Of a DNA stretch of 63,298 bases, positions 25,870 to 35,900 are shown piece by piece (the stretch's first letter is position 1; every line of letters starts with the position of its first letter). The notes beneath the pieces are model-generated. The model was not told the origin of the DNA. It was given only the letters and a program-made list of their open reading frames with translations, and made no database searches. The DNA is from Pseudomonas sp. NBRC 111124 (GTDB taxonomy: Bacteria; Pseudomonadota; Gammaproteobacteria; Pseudomonadales; Pseudomonadaceae). The stretch spans positions 1-63,298 of the forward strand of contig NZ_BCBA01000060.1 of NCBI RefSeq assembly GCF_001320245.1, in the 5' to 3' direction. The translations under genes were made by a program, and so were the position numbers.

Positions 25870-26637
25870 TTACTTGGCAGCCATGCGCAGTGCACCGTCG
25901 AGGCGGATCACCTCGCCGTTGAGCATGCTGTTCTCGATAATATGGCGGGCCAACGCGGCGTATTCCTGCGGGCGCCCGAGACGTGGCGGGAACGGCACGC
26001 CAGCGGCCAGCGAGGCACGTACCTCTTCGGTCATGCCGGCCATCATCGGCGTTTCGAAGATGCCCGGGGCGATGGTCATCACGCGGATGCCGAAACGCGC
26101 CAGTTCGCGAGCAGCCGGCAGCGTCAGGCTGGCGATCGCACCTTTGGAGGCAGCATAGGCGGCTTGGCCAATCTGGCCGTCGTAGGCCGCGATGGACGCG
26201 GTGTTGATGATCACCCCACGCTCGCCATAGTCGTCTGCCTGCCCTTCAGCCATGGCCGCAGCCGCCAGGCGCAACAGGTTGAAGCTGCCGATCAGGTTGA
26301 CGTTGATGACCTTGGCGAAACTGGCCAGCCCGTGCGGGCCTTGCTTGCCAAGCACCTTTTCGGCGCCGACGATGCCGGCACAGTTGACCAGACCGTGGAT
26401 ACTGCCAAAGGCTGCGACAGCGGCATCGACTGCCGCCTGAGCAGCCTGCTCGTCACTGATATCGGCGACTGCAAAGCGGGCATTGTCACCCAGCTCAGTG
26501 GCCTTGGCCTCGACGGCCTGGGCATTGAGGTCAACCAGCATGACCTTGGCGCCAGCCTCGACCAGCATCTGCGCAGTGGCTGCTCCTAGCCCGGAGGCGG
26601 CGCCACTGACGATGAAATGTTTATTGGCTATGTGCAT
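25870..26637 (-). CDS. SDR-family 3-hydroxyacyl-CoA dehydrogenase
   Basis: A 255-residue short-chain dehydrogenase. Cofactor motif SGAASGLGAAT at 11-21, Asp36 after strand 2 points to NAD+, and the catalytic residues Ser148, Tyr161 and Lys165 (YAASK) are present. The sequence resembles type-2 3-hydroxyacyl-CoA dehydrogenase (HSD10-like), which acts on 3-hydroxy-2-methylbutyryl-CoA among others. Fourteen bases after the acyl-CoA synthetase. With the thiolase it suggests that the operon can handle 2-methyl-branched or short straight acyl-CoA; this is inference. Confidence 0.92.
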   Translation of the reverse strand: MHIANKHFIVSGAASGLGAATAQMLVEAGAKVMLVDLNAQAVEAKATELGDNARFAVADISDEQAAQAAVDAAVAAFGSIHGLVNCAGIVGAEKVLGKQGPHGLASFAKVINVNLIGSFNLLRLAAAAMAEGQADDYGERGVIINTASIAAYDGQIGQAAYAASKGAIASLTLPAARELARFGIRVMTIAPGIFETPMMAGMTEEVRASLAAGVPFPPRLGRPQEYAALARHIIENSMLNGEVIRLDGALRMAAK

Positions 26638-26651
26638 GATGCGGTTCCTTT

Positions 26652-28298
26652 TCAGGCGCTGGCAGGGGTGGCCTGTTGCGCTTGTTGTTTGGCGACTTCC
26701 TGATTGCGCAGGATGAAGCGTTGCAGCTTGCCGCTCGGGGTCTTGGGCAGCTCGCTGACGAATTCGATTTCACGGGGGTAGGCATGCGCGTAAAGGCGCT
26801 GACGTACGTGCTGACGCAAGGCCTCCTCAAGCGCTGCGCTAGCGACGTAGCCACTGGCCAACACGACGAAGGCCTTGATCAGCTCGGTGCGCTCTGGGTC
26901 TGGCTTGCCGATCACCGCCGCCTCGATCACCGCCGGGTGCTCGATCAGCGCACTTTCCACGTCGAATGGGCCAACCCGGTAGCCAGAGGTGGTGATCACG
27001 TCATCACTGCGGCCGACGAAACTGATGCTGCCGTCCGGGTTCAATTCGACCGTGTCGCCGCTCAGGTAGTACTTGCCGACGAAGGCTTTGGTCGGCAAGC
27101 CGTGGTAGCCGCCGAACCAGCACAGTGGCGACTGCTCGCGGTCGACGGCGAGGATGCCCGGTTGGCCGGCAGGCAGTTCATTGGCCTGCTCGTCCAGGAC
27201 CACGATGCGGTGGCCAGGGATGGCAAACCCCGCTGAGCCCAAATGCACCGGGTGCTGCAGGCCGTGGTGATTGCACAGCACCATGCCCAGCTCGGTCTGG
27301 CCGTAATGGTCGTGGATGGTCACCCCCAGTTCATCGGCAAACCAGCGGATGACCTCCGGGTTGAGCGGCTCGCCGGCACTGCTGACGACCCGCAGGCGCC
27401 CCTTGATCGGTGCCGAGAACGCGTTGCCGGCGGCGATCAGCAGACGGTACGCAGTGGGCGAGCCAGCCAGGTTGGTGATGCCCAGCTTGTCGATCACCCG
27501 CGCGCAGCTGTCGACACTGAACGGGCCATCGTAGAAGGTGGTGGCGTGGCCCAGCGCCAGCGGCCCGGTCACTGCGTAGTACAGGCCATAGGCCCAGCCC
27601 GGGTCGGCCAGGTTCCAGAAGTTGTCGTCTGGGTGCAAATCGATGGCATCGCGCATGTAGCCCTGGAAGGCAACAATGGCACGCAGCGGCACTTCCAGCG
27701 GCTTGGCCGGGCCGGTGGTGCCGGAGGTGAACATCAGCAGGAACGGGTCGTTTCCACTGCGCATCACCGGCTCACACACAGCGGCTGCCGCGTCCAGGCA
27801 CTGATTGAAATCCAGCTCCCCACTGCGGGCGTTGACCGTGATGATTACCGGGCAGCCGTGAACTTCATCGAGCTTGGCGCGGTTCTGCGCGTCGGTCACA
27901 ACTACACGGGCGTGAGACTGTTCAAGACGATGCTCGATGGCCTTAGGGCCAAAGGCGGTGAACAACGGCTGGTAAACCGCTCCCAGGCGCCAGGTGGCAA
28001 GTATCGTCACGAGCAGCTCGGCGGTCCGCGGCATCAGGCCGGCAACCCGATCGCCTGGACCTACCCCCTGCGCCTTGAGCACATTGGCGAAGCGGGCAGC
28101 CCGGACCTTGAGCTGGTCGAAGCTGTAACGGGCACTGTTGCCTTCACGGTCTTCGCAGACCAGCGCCAGCTTACCGACACCGGCATGGCGGTCACAGCAT
28201 TCGACACAGGCATTGAGGGCGGTGAGGTCGCCATGCAGCGCCGCAGTAGCGGCTTGAGCATGGTCGAACGCACGCGCAGCCTCGGCGTAATCGCGCAT
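26652..28298 (-). CDS. AMP-dependent acyl-CoA synthetase
   Basis: A 548-residue adenylate-forming enzyme of the medium/short-chain acyl-CoA synthetase type. P-loop LLMFTSGTTGPAKP, the YGQTELG motif, SGYRVGPFDVE hinge and the C-terminal Lys in TPSGKLQRF (adenylation) are visible. It activates a carboxylic acid to acyl-CoA for the four downstream enzymes. First gene of the operon. AGGAG is seven bases from the ATG, and the ATG is part of an 11-bp inverted repeat (28296-28306 / 28340-28350), so translation or transcription may be controlled there. Confidence 0.94.
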   Translation of the reverse strand: MRDYAEAARAFDHAQAATAALHGDLTALNACVECCDRHAGVGKLALVCEDREGNSARYSFDQLKVRAARFANVLKAQGVGPGDRVAGLMPRTAELLVTILATWRLGAVYQPLFTAFGPKAIEHRLEQSHARVVVTDAQNRAKLDEVHGCPVIITVNARSGELDFNQCLDAAAAVCEPVMRSGNDPFLLMFTSGTTGPAKPLEVPLRAIVAFQGYMRDAIDLHPDDNFWNLADPGWAYGLYYAVTGPLALGHATTFYDGPFSVDSCARVIDKLGITNLAGSPTAYRLLIAAGNAFSAPIKGRLRVVSSAGEPLNPEVIRWFADELGVTIHDHYGQTELGMVLCNHHGLQHPVHLGSAGFAIPGHRIVVLDEQANELPAGQPGILAVDREQSPLCWFGGYHGLPTKAFVGKYYLSGDTVELNPDGSISFVGRSDDVITTSGYRVGPFDVESALIEHPAVIEAAVIGKPDPERTELIKAFVVLASGYVASAALEEALRQHVRQRLYAHAYPREIEFVSELPKTPSGKLQRFILRNQEVAKQQAQQATPASA

Positions 28299-28350
28299 CG
28301 TTGGACTCCTGGTTTCTTGTTTTTCGAGTTAAACCATCGGTCCAACGATG
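28296..28350 (-). promoter_or_regulatory. Inverted repeat including the start codon of the beta-oxidation operon
   Basis: CATCGTTGGAC (minus strand, 28350-28340) is perfectly complementary to GTCCAACGATG (28306-28296), whose last three bases are the start codon. The loop is 33 bases and contains AGGAG close to the stem. It could be a translation-blocking hairpin or a split operator. Confidence 0.5.
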
Positions 28351-28420
28351 TTCGCGCCGCCAGGGCCTGGCGACAATGGTCAAAGCTGTCAATCTGGATG
28401 ACCGGTTTTGCCGCCCTTGG

Positions 28421-31400
28421 TCAGCCATCGCCGCGTTCGGATGCGCGCAGGTAGGATTGGGTCAGACCCTTGACCAGGCGCTCTGTATCGTCGACCTCCT
28501 GCTGTCGCAAATGGCTGAGCTGCTCCTCATAGACTACCGGCGACAAGGCCGGCCGTTGAGCCTGAAGCTCAAGCGAACGCTGGCTGTAGTCGATTCGGAT
28601 AGCGTCGAACATCTGGCCATGCTGCTGGTGCAAGTAGCGGCGCCAGAACTCGCGCTGGCTCAGGCTATCGGTGAGGGCTTCTATTGTCTGCGCCTGGGTA
28701 ACCCGCTGGAACGCGTCCTCGACCTGGGCCTCCGTGAGCTCGGCAGCGTCGGAATAGCGCATGGCATAGGGTTGGCAGGGCAATTTCAAACGGCCACGCA
28801 GTTGCACTCTATAGGCCAAGCCCAGGGCCAACTGATCGAAATGTTCCCCGGCGACCTGTCGCTGCCAGCAATCGTGATAGGCAACCCTTTCCAGTTGGTC
28901 CAGGCGGTGCAGCTGTCGGCCCAGCTCCAGCAAAATCCCTCTGTTTTCAGGGTCGAGTGCTTCGGTTTCGGCCTGCGCCTGCCTTACCAGAACCTGAATT
29001 TCACTGAAGCGGCTGGCGGCCGCATCCGAACATGACAACGACAGGCCGGCACGTTGAAAGATCCGCCCAGAAAGTACTGGATCGGCGTCCAGCGCCTGCA
29101 GCACTGCCCAAACGCCATCGGCCAGTACAGTTCGTCCTTCCCCGGCATTACGGTAGTCAGCAGTGAGCTCCAGGCGGGCCAACAGCTGGAACAACCCACT
29201 GCTTTCAGGTTGCGCCAGCAACCGCTGCCACAATGCCTGACGTGATACCTGAACCGCTGCATCCGCATGCCCCACCCAGAGTGCCAGGGCGCGTGGCAAG
29301 TCAACATGGCCTGGCGCCTCAGGCAGGTGACCATGCTCCTCAATGACATCGAGCGCATATAGCCTCTGCAACTGCCCGCGAGGCAACGGGTTGCGCTCCA
29401 CCATAATCGCGCGCCGGAACGCATATGGCATTTGCTGGATTTCGTTCGGCACCGTGCGCAGGAGGTTGTCGCGCAGGTCGGCTCGTTCGAGCAAACCACA
29501 CAGTTCCAGGCGTTGCGGCCAGGCACCCAGCCGGCAATGGCGCAGATTCAGGCTGGTCAGATGGGAGAGCTGATGGAATCGCAGGTCCAATGCCTCCATC
29601 GGGTTGTAACTCAGATCAAGCTGGGCGAGGTTAGGCAGCCCATGCAGAATTTCGACTGCTTGCGCATCCAGCCGAAGCTGATTGTGTGCCAGGCGCAGCA
29701 CTCGCAGCTCCGGTAGATAAGCGATGCCCGTCGGCATGTGTCGCAGCTGGTTGTTGCTCAGGCTCAGCTCCGTGACGGCAGTGAACGGGCGAAGGAAGTC
29801 GACCGGAACCTCGCTGACCGAAGAGTCGTTCAGGCTCAACACTGTGATGCGATGGAAATCGATTTGCGGCGGTAGCGCCGGTAGCGTGCGCAAATGCGAA
29901 CCTCTGAGCGACAGACGCTGGCCAGGCGCTCGCCCGTCGCCCGCCGGAACCACTTCACCTTGCAGTCGCCATGCCCGCAGGATGCTGTCTGCCGTCAATC
30001 TGCGTGCGGCCTGGCGACTTTCCTGCAAATCAGCACTGACCCAGCGGTTAAGGTGCTGCACCAGTTGATCATGATCGTCCTGCAACTCCACCAAGCGCTC
30101 AAGCACCGGCCGGCTGCCCTGCTGCAGATGCGCCAGCTCCTCATCGAGCGCCTGCTCATCCAACCCGGGATACAGCGCGCGCAGCTGATCACGAATGATC
30201 GCCTGCTCATTGCTGGGTGGGGCAGCAGGGTGGTCACTGAGCGGGTACCCTACTCTTCCATCGTCAAGACGCCGCCCTGGATTGAACCAGGCAGGCTTCT
30301 CTGGCCAGCCGAGCATTCGGGTAATTCCCCACTGCGAAGCGGGCAGACGAGCCAGAAGCTGCTCACGAAGCTGTTGTGGTGAGACCATGCCGGCCCGCTG
30401 CTCGCCTGTAAGCACTGCAAAGATCGCCTCGAAGATGCAGCCCGGGTCGCTGAGCGTAACCGGCAGCCGTTCACCCATACCGTTGTAGACCTGGAACCTG
30501 CCCTCTTTGTGCACCAGAACCCTGTCTGCCTCTCCTTGCCCAACGCTACCCACCTGCTTGATCGAGCGCCCATCCACCCCGTCGTCACGCAAGTCGATGT
30601 TAAGCCCTTCAAGCTCAAGGCTATCTAGCAAGGTGAGCGCCAGCACTCCCGTTTCGTCGCTGTAGCCAGTGCTCAGATAAAGGCCGGCCAGCGCCCGGTT
30701 CAGACGTGCCAGGCGTAACAGCGATCGCGCGTTCTGGGCGCACGCCAAGGGCAACCGTTGCTCGACTCGCGCCATTTCACGCTCCAGGTCACTCGCCTGG
30801 CCGAGCACTTCACTGACATAGGCCGAAGGCAGGCCAGGAAAGTCGCGCTGGACCAACACACTCAGTGGGTCCTGGGCCGACGGCTGTTGCGTCAGGTGGG
30901 TGAACAGTTGCGGACGCAGTTCGGCCTCCTGCGCCAACACCGATTCCAAGCCTTTGCCAATGCCTGGGCGACGCTCACTCCAGGCCAGCAGTTCACTGTC
31001 TGGCGGCATCAACGTCCTCAGGCGCATACGCTCGAAGAATGTTTCAATACGTGCTTGTGCCTGGAACGCGCGCAGGGTCTGTACAAGATTCACCGGGGCC
31101 GGCCGGTTCTCCACCAGAATTCCACGTAGCTCCTCCTGGTCGATACCCGCCACCTGCAAGATCTGCTCGGCCTGAAGCTGATCGATTGGCGTATGTTGCG
31201 GCCAAAGCACATCCAGCATGCGCGCAGCATCCTCCCATGCCAGTGGCTGTTCGCGCATCAGTCGCCAGCCGCGCTCACCGTTATGCAATACCACTGGGCC
31301 GTAATCGCCGTGTCCCAGCGCATGGCGCAGCCTGTAGGGGCCGTCGGGATTGGGCTGGTGCACTTCATGGTAGCGCCCATCGATACGGACCCAGCGACGT

Positions 31401-32851
31401 TCTCCGACGCCAAAGCGCCCGTCCTCAAGTTGATCGATGCTGCCAGGCGTGGATCGATAATCTTCGGCATCATAGCGCCACAGACGTCCGTTCCTGCCTT
31501 CCAGACTTACCGGCTGCAGACCTTCGACAAACGCGCTGCGCAGATAACTGACAGCTCCGATAGTCGCGGCCGTGGCGGCCAAGGTTTCGGCAACCCCAAG
31601 CAAGTGTTCCATGGCTTCGTGCTGATGGCCCCGCGACCAATCCATCACCCCTTCGAACACTTCCGAGCAGGTTTGAACAACCAACTGCCCCAGCAGCAAG
31701 GCCCCCACCACCGGAATGAAAAACCCGGCCAGATTCACCAGGTCCAGGCCTGCAGCCTTCCATGCGGCATGCCTGGCGCGCACGGCCAGGCTGTCGGCAT
31801 CGGCACTCGTCACCAGCAACATTCGCGCGTCATCCTTGAGCCGCTGTACCTGAAGGGCGGCAAGCTGGGTGAAGATGTTCGCGCTCTGTGCGGAGCCCTC
31901 CAGCGCCAGGTCCGGTTGATCATCCTTGAGGCGCTTGCCAAGGGTGGTAATAAAGTCTGCACGGTGCTCGAGGCTGATCAACTGCGTGAAATACTGGCGG
32001 TAATCTGCCTTTTGCAGCAACCGCGCCACTGCGCTGTTCATGGCCGGCGCATTGTCAAAAAGACGCAGCGCCTGATAGGGATCGCTGGGAAGGTAGAGTA
32101 CGATGCCCCGGTCAACGCCAATGTTGTCACGCAACTGAATCAGCAAGCCATCAGCCACCGGTACTCCCAGGGCCATTAGCAGACCGGGGTATCCTTTGAG
32201 CCCCTCCTCTCTGTGTACCTCTCCATCGCTCGCAATCTCACGCAGGGCTATCTGCACATCGGCAGTGATTCGCCCCTGTAAGGCAGCCAGCTCGGTTGCC
32301 AGCTTCAGCCCTGAACGTTTGTCCTCGACCAGAATGGTCTGCGTTTCCGGATGGAAAATCCGCTCCAGCTCTTGCTGATAGCGAGTACCCACATCCAGCC
32401 TGCGACAGTTCTCGATCAACGCTTCCAGCGACCCTCCCAACGGCTTGTCGTCCCCCGGTAATACCAGCCCGGTGCCGTCAAAGTACGAGGTACCCGCCGA
32501 GAAATTGCGCATCAGCCGCAGCAGGCCGTTTTCACGCGTCTGGCTGTATTCGTAGGTCTGTTCCAAGGTACCTGGCCGCCTGCCAATGCGTGGTTCTACC
32601 GTCAGCCATTCGAGCTGATCGAATAGCTGGCCCTCTGGCAGCCGCTTATCCAGCAGCGTCACCAGGTATTGCTCGGCGAACTGCTGAATTGGCAGTAGCT
32701 CAAGCGTGAGGCCACGCAAGCGGGCCTGGCTTGCGTGATGAGCGTTCAGGCTGGCCCGCAGGGTGTTGATCTGCCCCCTGGAAGCTCGCTTGAGCCAGTC
32801 TGGTAACCTGGCCCCGATGAACTGGTCGGTGCCACTGGTAAGGTTGGCCAT
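28421..32851 (-). CDS. NEL-type E3 ubiquitin ligase effector-like protein, copy 1
   Basis: A 1476-residue protein without signal peptide. N-terminal DUF6543-type region (about 1-600) contains a hydrophobic segment LVNLAGFFIPVVGALLLGQL near residue 375. Leucine-rich repeats at about 1010-1170 (VTELSLSNNQLRHMP, LRVLRLAHNQLRL, LAQLDLSYNPMEAL). The C-terminal 300 residues match the NEL (IpaH/SspH) ubiquitin ligase domain, with the catalytic Cys-x-Asp motif at Cys1274 (LSCSDAAAS). Family members transfer ubiquitin to host proteins through that cysteine. The domain order matches the neighbour at 32904, so this is a tandem duplicate. Its AAGGAG lies in a hairpin arm. The host or prey and the secretion route are unknown. 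Confidence 0.88.
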   Translation of the reverse strand: MANLTSGTDQFIGARLPDWLKRASRGQINTLRASLNAHHASQARLRGLTLELLPIQQFAEQYLVTLLDKRLPEGQLFDQLEWLTVEPRIGRRPGTLEQTYEYSQTRENGLLRLMRNFSAGTSYFDGTGLVLPGDDKPLGGSLEALIENCRRLDVGTRYQQELERIFHPETQTILVEDKRSGLKLATELAALQGRITADVQIALREIASDGEVHREEGLKGYPGLLMALGVPVADGLLIQLRDNIGVDRGIVLYLPSDPYQALRLFDNAPAMNSAVARLLQKADYRQYFTQLISLEHRADFITTLGKRLKDDQPDLALEGSAQSANIFTQLAALQVQRLKDDARMLLVTSADADSLAVRARHAAWKAAGLDLVNLAGFFIPVVGALLLGQLVVQTCSEVFEGVMDWSRGHQHEAMEHLLGVAETLAATAATIGAVSYLRSAFVEGLQPVSLEGRNGRLWRYDAEDYRSTPGSIDQLEDGRFGVGERRWVRIDGRYHEVHQPNPDGPYRLRHALGHGDYGPVVLHNGERGWRLMREQPLAWEDAARMLDVLWPQHTPIDQLQAEQILQVAGIDQEELRGILVENRPAPVNLVQTLRAFQAQARIETFFERMRLRTLMPPDSELLAWSERRPGIGKGLESVLAQEAELRPQLFTHLTQQPSAQDPLSVLVQRDFPGLPSAYVSEVLGQASDLEREMARVEQRLPLACAQNARSLLRLARLNRALAGLYLSTGYSDETGVLALTLLDSLELEGLNIDLRDDGVDGRSIKQVGSVGQGEADRVLVHKEGRFQVYNGMGERLPVTLSDPGCIFEAIFAVLTGEQRAGMVSPQQLREQLLARLPASQWGITRMLGWPEKPAWFNPGRRLDDGRVGYPLSDHPAAPPSNEQAIIRDQLRALYPGLDEQALDEELAHLQQGSRPVLERLVELQDDHDQLVQHLNRWVSADLQESRQAARRLTADSILRAWRLQGEVVPAGDGRAPGQRLSLRGSHLRTLPALPPQIDFHRITVLSLNDSSVSEVPVDFLRPFTAVTELSLSNNQLRHMPTGIAYLPELRVLRLAHNQLRLDAQAVEILHGLPNLAQLDLSYNPMEALDLRFHQLSHLTSLNLRHCRLGAWPQRLELCGLLERADLRDNLLRTVPNEIQQMPYAFRRAIMVERNPLPRGQLQRLYALDVIEEHGHLPEAPGHVDLPRALALWVGHADAAVQVSRQALWQRLLAQPESSGLFQLLARLELTADYRNAGEGRTVLADGVWAVLQALDADPVLSGRIFQRAGLSLSCSDAAASRFSEIQVLVRQAQAETEALDPENRGILLELGRQLHRLDQLERVAYHDCWQRQVAGEHFDQLALGLAYRVQLRGRLKLPCQPYAMRYSDAAELTEAQVEDAFQRVTQAQTIEALTDSLSQREFWRRYLHQQHGQMFDAIRIDYSQRSLELQAQRPALSPVVYEEQLSHLRQQEVDDTERLVKGLTQSYLRASERGDG

Positions 32852-32854
32852 GAT

Positions 32855-32881
32855 TGGCTCCTTGATATCTGAATGGAGCCA
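32855..32881 (-). promoter_or_regulatory. Hairpin covering the ribosome-binding site of NEL copy 1
   Basis: On the minus strand TGGCTCC (32881-32875) pairs with GGAGCCA (32861-32855) around 13 bases. GGAG of the Shine-Dalgarno sequence is in the 3' arm, three bases before the ATG. This would hold translation down unless opened. Confidence 0.5.
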
Positions 32882-32903
32882 GCCATGTTGTCCAAATGTC
32901 AGG

Positions 32904-35900
32904 TCACGACGCAGAGGGAAGCGTTCCGTGGCGCACCGCCCCCCGTGAAGAGTCTTGTAACGGCATGTTCAGTTCATCCCGAGTGAGCTGTAATGCAAGT
33001 GCATCGAAGGCTTGCTCTCTGTCTCGGCGCAGCTGCTCGCAGCGCTGGACATAGGCGCCGCTCCCGAGGGTTTCCTTCTCTGCGTCCAGCGCATCCAACT
33101 GGCTGTCGAATTCGTCGGTGATCTTTGCAAAGGCCTCGGGGTATCTGGCGCGCAGGTATGGCGTCCAGAAGTCTCGTTGGCTGATATAGATAATTCGCTC
33201 GTCACCCGTTTCGGCACTCAGTACTGCGCGGTATGCCTCCTCCAGGTGATCCTGTGTGACGTCGGCCACATTCTGGTACGCCATGGTCTGCGGCTGACCC
33301 AGCAGATCCAGGCGCCTCGCCAGGCCAATACGATAGGCAAGGCTGACTTCGACTTCATCTACGCGATAACCTGCGGCGAGCCGGCCCTGAATATCGCTAC
33401 GAGCGAAGCGTTCCACCTGGTCAAGACGGAACAGACGCTGGGCCAACAGCAAGCGCGCATCCCTTGTGGCAAGCGGCTCTCCCCCGAAGGTCACCTGTTG
33501 TACTTGCATGCGGACTTCCAGCTGGCTGAAGCAATGCGCCATGCTGTCGACGCAGGTACGCGGGTCAGCCGCTCGCTCGAACACCTCATCCCTTATGCGC
33601 GAATCGTCACTCACGACGCTGATCATGTGCCACACCCTTCGCGAAAGATCCTCGCGCGCCAGTTCAAAATCGGCACTGCCAGTCAGCTCTGCCAACAACG
33701 CAAAAAAATGCGTGCTACCGGTTTCCCTCTGCAGCGCATCCCATTGTTCAGCCCTGGCCGCCCGCTCTGGTTCGGCCAATGTTTCAAGCCAGGATGCCCT
33801 TGCACGCATAGCGCTTTCCCCAGCCTCAGCAAGGTGGCTATCGCGCGCATGGGCGTGCGCCAGCTCCGGTGCGTACAGCCGCTCACGGTCAGCCACCGAA
33901 AGCGGGTTGCCGTCCACATGAATGGCTTGCCGCAAAGCAGCCGGCGCGTTGAGCAAGGCCTGGGGCAAGCTGGAAATCTGGTTGCCGCGCAGGTCGGCAT
34001 GTTCAAGCAAGCCACACCACTGAAGGCCGTCCGGCACCGCCAGCAAACCCGCTTGATGCAGGTGAAGCTCCCGCAGGCGGGATAATTGATTGAAACGCAG
34101 ACTGATCGAACCTAGCGTGTTGTGACTAAGGTCCAGCACACGCAGACGCCCCATCTCGGACACCGTGCTCACCTGTGACGCAGTCATGCGAATCCGGTTG
34201 CGGGCCAGGCGCAGGTGACGCAGCCGGGTCAACCAAGCGAGGTCCTCTGGGACTGCGCGCAAGGCATTGTTGCTTAAATCGAGGCGCCGCAGCTCGGCGA
34301 AACTTCTGAGAAAACCGGCAGGCAGGGCCTCCAATCCAACCCCCACCAGTGCCATATCAGTGATGTGGGTGAAATCCGTACCAACAGGCAGGGCAGGTAG
34401 GCCACCGGCAGGCACGCCCAGCACACTGAGGCGCAATCCACCTGGGGCGCCGTTGCTGTAGACAACCTCTTCACCCTCCAGTCGCCAGGCCCGGCGAAAC
34501 GCGTCTGCAACCGCCACCCTGTGTCCACGGTCAACACCGTCAACGGTGTGCGTCCAGCGCTGCAAACTCTCGTCAAGGCGGCGATATTCCTCCTCCTGGC
34601 GCAACAGGTTGCCATAGGCCGAGCCTGATTGATTCAACAGCAACTGCAGGAATCGCTCGACCGCCTCCTCATCGAACGAGGGGTACAGGCTGCGAATCCG
34701 CTGTCGCAAGATCTGCTCCTGAACCCGCGTGGAAACGCCCCGACCGCTAAGCAGGTAGCCTACGCGCCCATCGGGCAATCGGTGCAAGGCGGGCGGAACA
34801 GGCCTGGCTTCGCGCCAGCCAAGCAAGCGAATCAACGCCTGACGATCGCGTGGCAAGGCACTTTGCATGGAGGAGCGAATGCGTTCAGCAGCGCCCTCTC
34901 CTGCCCACCCTTGCCGTTGCAGGAAGTGGGGCGGCAGGCAAGCAGCCAAGACCTCGAACAAACCGTGCGGTTGCGCGACTTCGATCTCACTGGCGCGCCC
35001 CATCTCGTCGAACAGTTCGAACCCGCCGCCGTCCCAAACCATCACCGCAGCGCGCTCGACCCTGCCTTGCTCGGGGAACAGCCGTTCAAGCATCGGCCCG
35101 GTACTGGAGCGGTCTCGCAGCACCAGGCTTATTTCACTGGGCGCCAAACCCTGGCGGCGCAACAGCGAGAAGACCAGAGAGACCGCACCGGGATGATAGC
35201 TGCTACGCAGATAAAGTGCCTCGCGCGCCCGGGTCAAGCGGGCCTCCTGCAACATCCCTCGCGCCTGTTCCGCCAATGCCAGCGGAACACGAGATTCACT
35301 TGCCATGCGTTGCTGAACATCGACGCTGGCGTTTTTCAGCAAGTCCAATGCATAAGCATCCGGCAGCCCCGCGAAGCTGCCCTTCAGGGTGGCCAGCAGC
35401 GGGTTCACTGCCAGGTAGGCGTTGGCGAAATGCTCAAGCATCGGGCTGCGTAACGCTTCGGCCGAGGCCTGGATCGTTTCAATCTGCGTTGACGGGCTCT
35501 GCCCTTGCAGACTCAGCCTTTCGACACACCACTGCAAGGCTTCGGCATCCATCCCCCCCTGCCCTAATTGCGCGAAAAACAGGTGGATCCTTGCGTCGAT
35601 GGCAAAGCGTTCCAACGTATCACGCAGCCTGACCGGCAATGGCCTGCCCTCTACCAGCAAGCCACGCAGATACACCTCATCGACATCCGCAACCGTAAGA
35701 ATCTGGGTGATCCGCTCGGCGCTCAGATGCTCTGCTTCAGGCCACAAGCGCCTGAGCAGTATCTCCGTGCCTTGCCACTCCAACGGTCGCTCGAAGGCGA
35801 GCCGCCAGGCGCGTTCACCATTGCTCTGCAGTACGGGGCCAAACACGGCAGGCCCATCACGGTGCAACAGGCGCCAGCTACCTGCCGCATTTTGCCTTAC

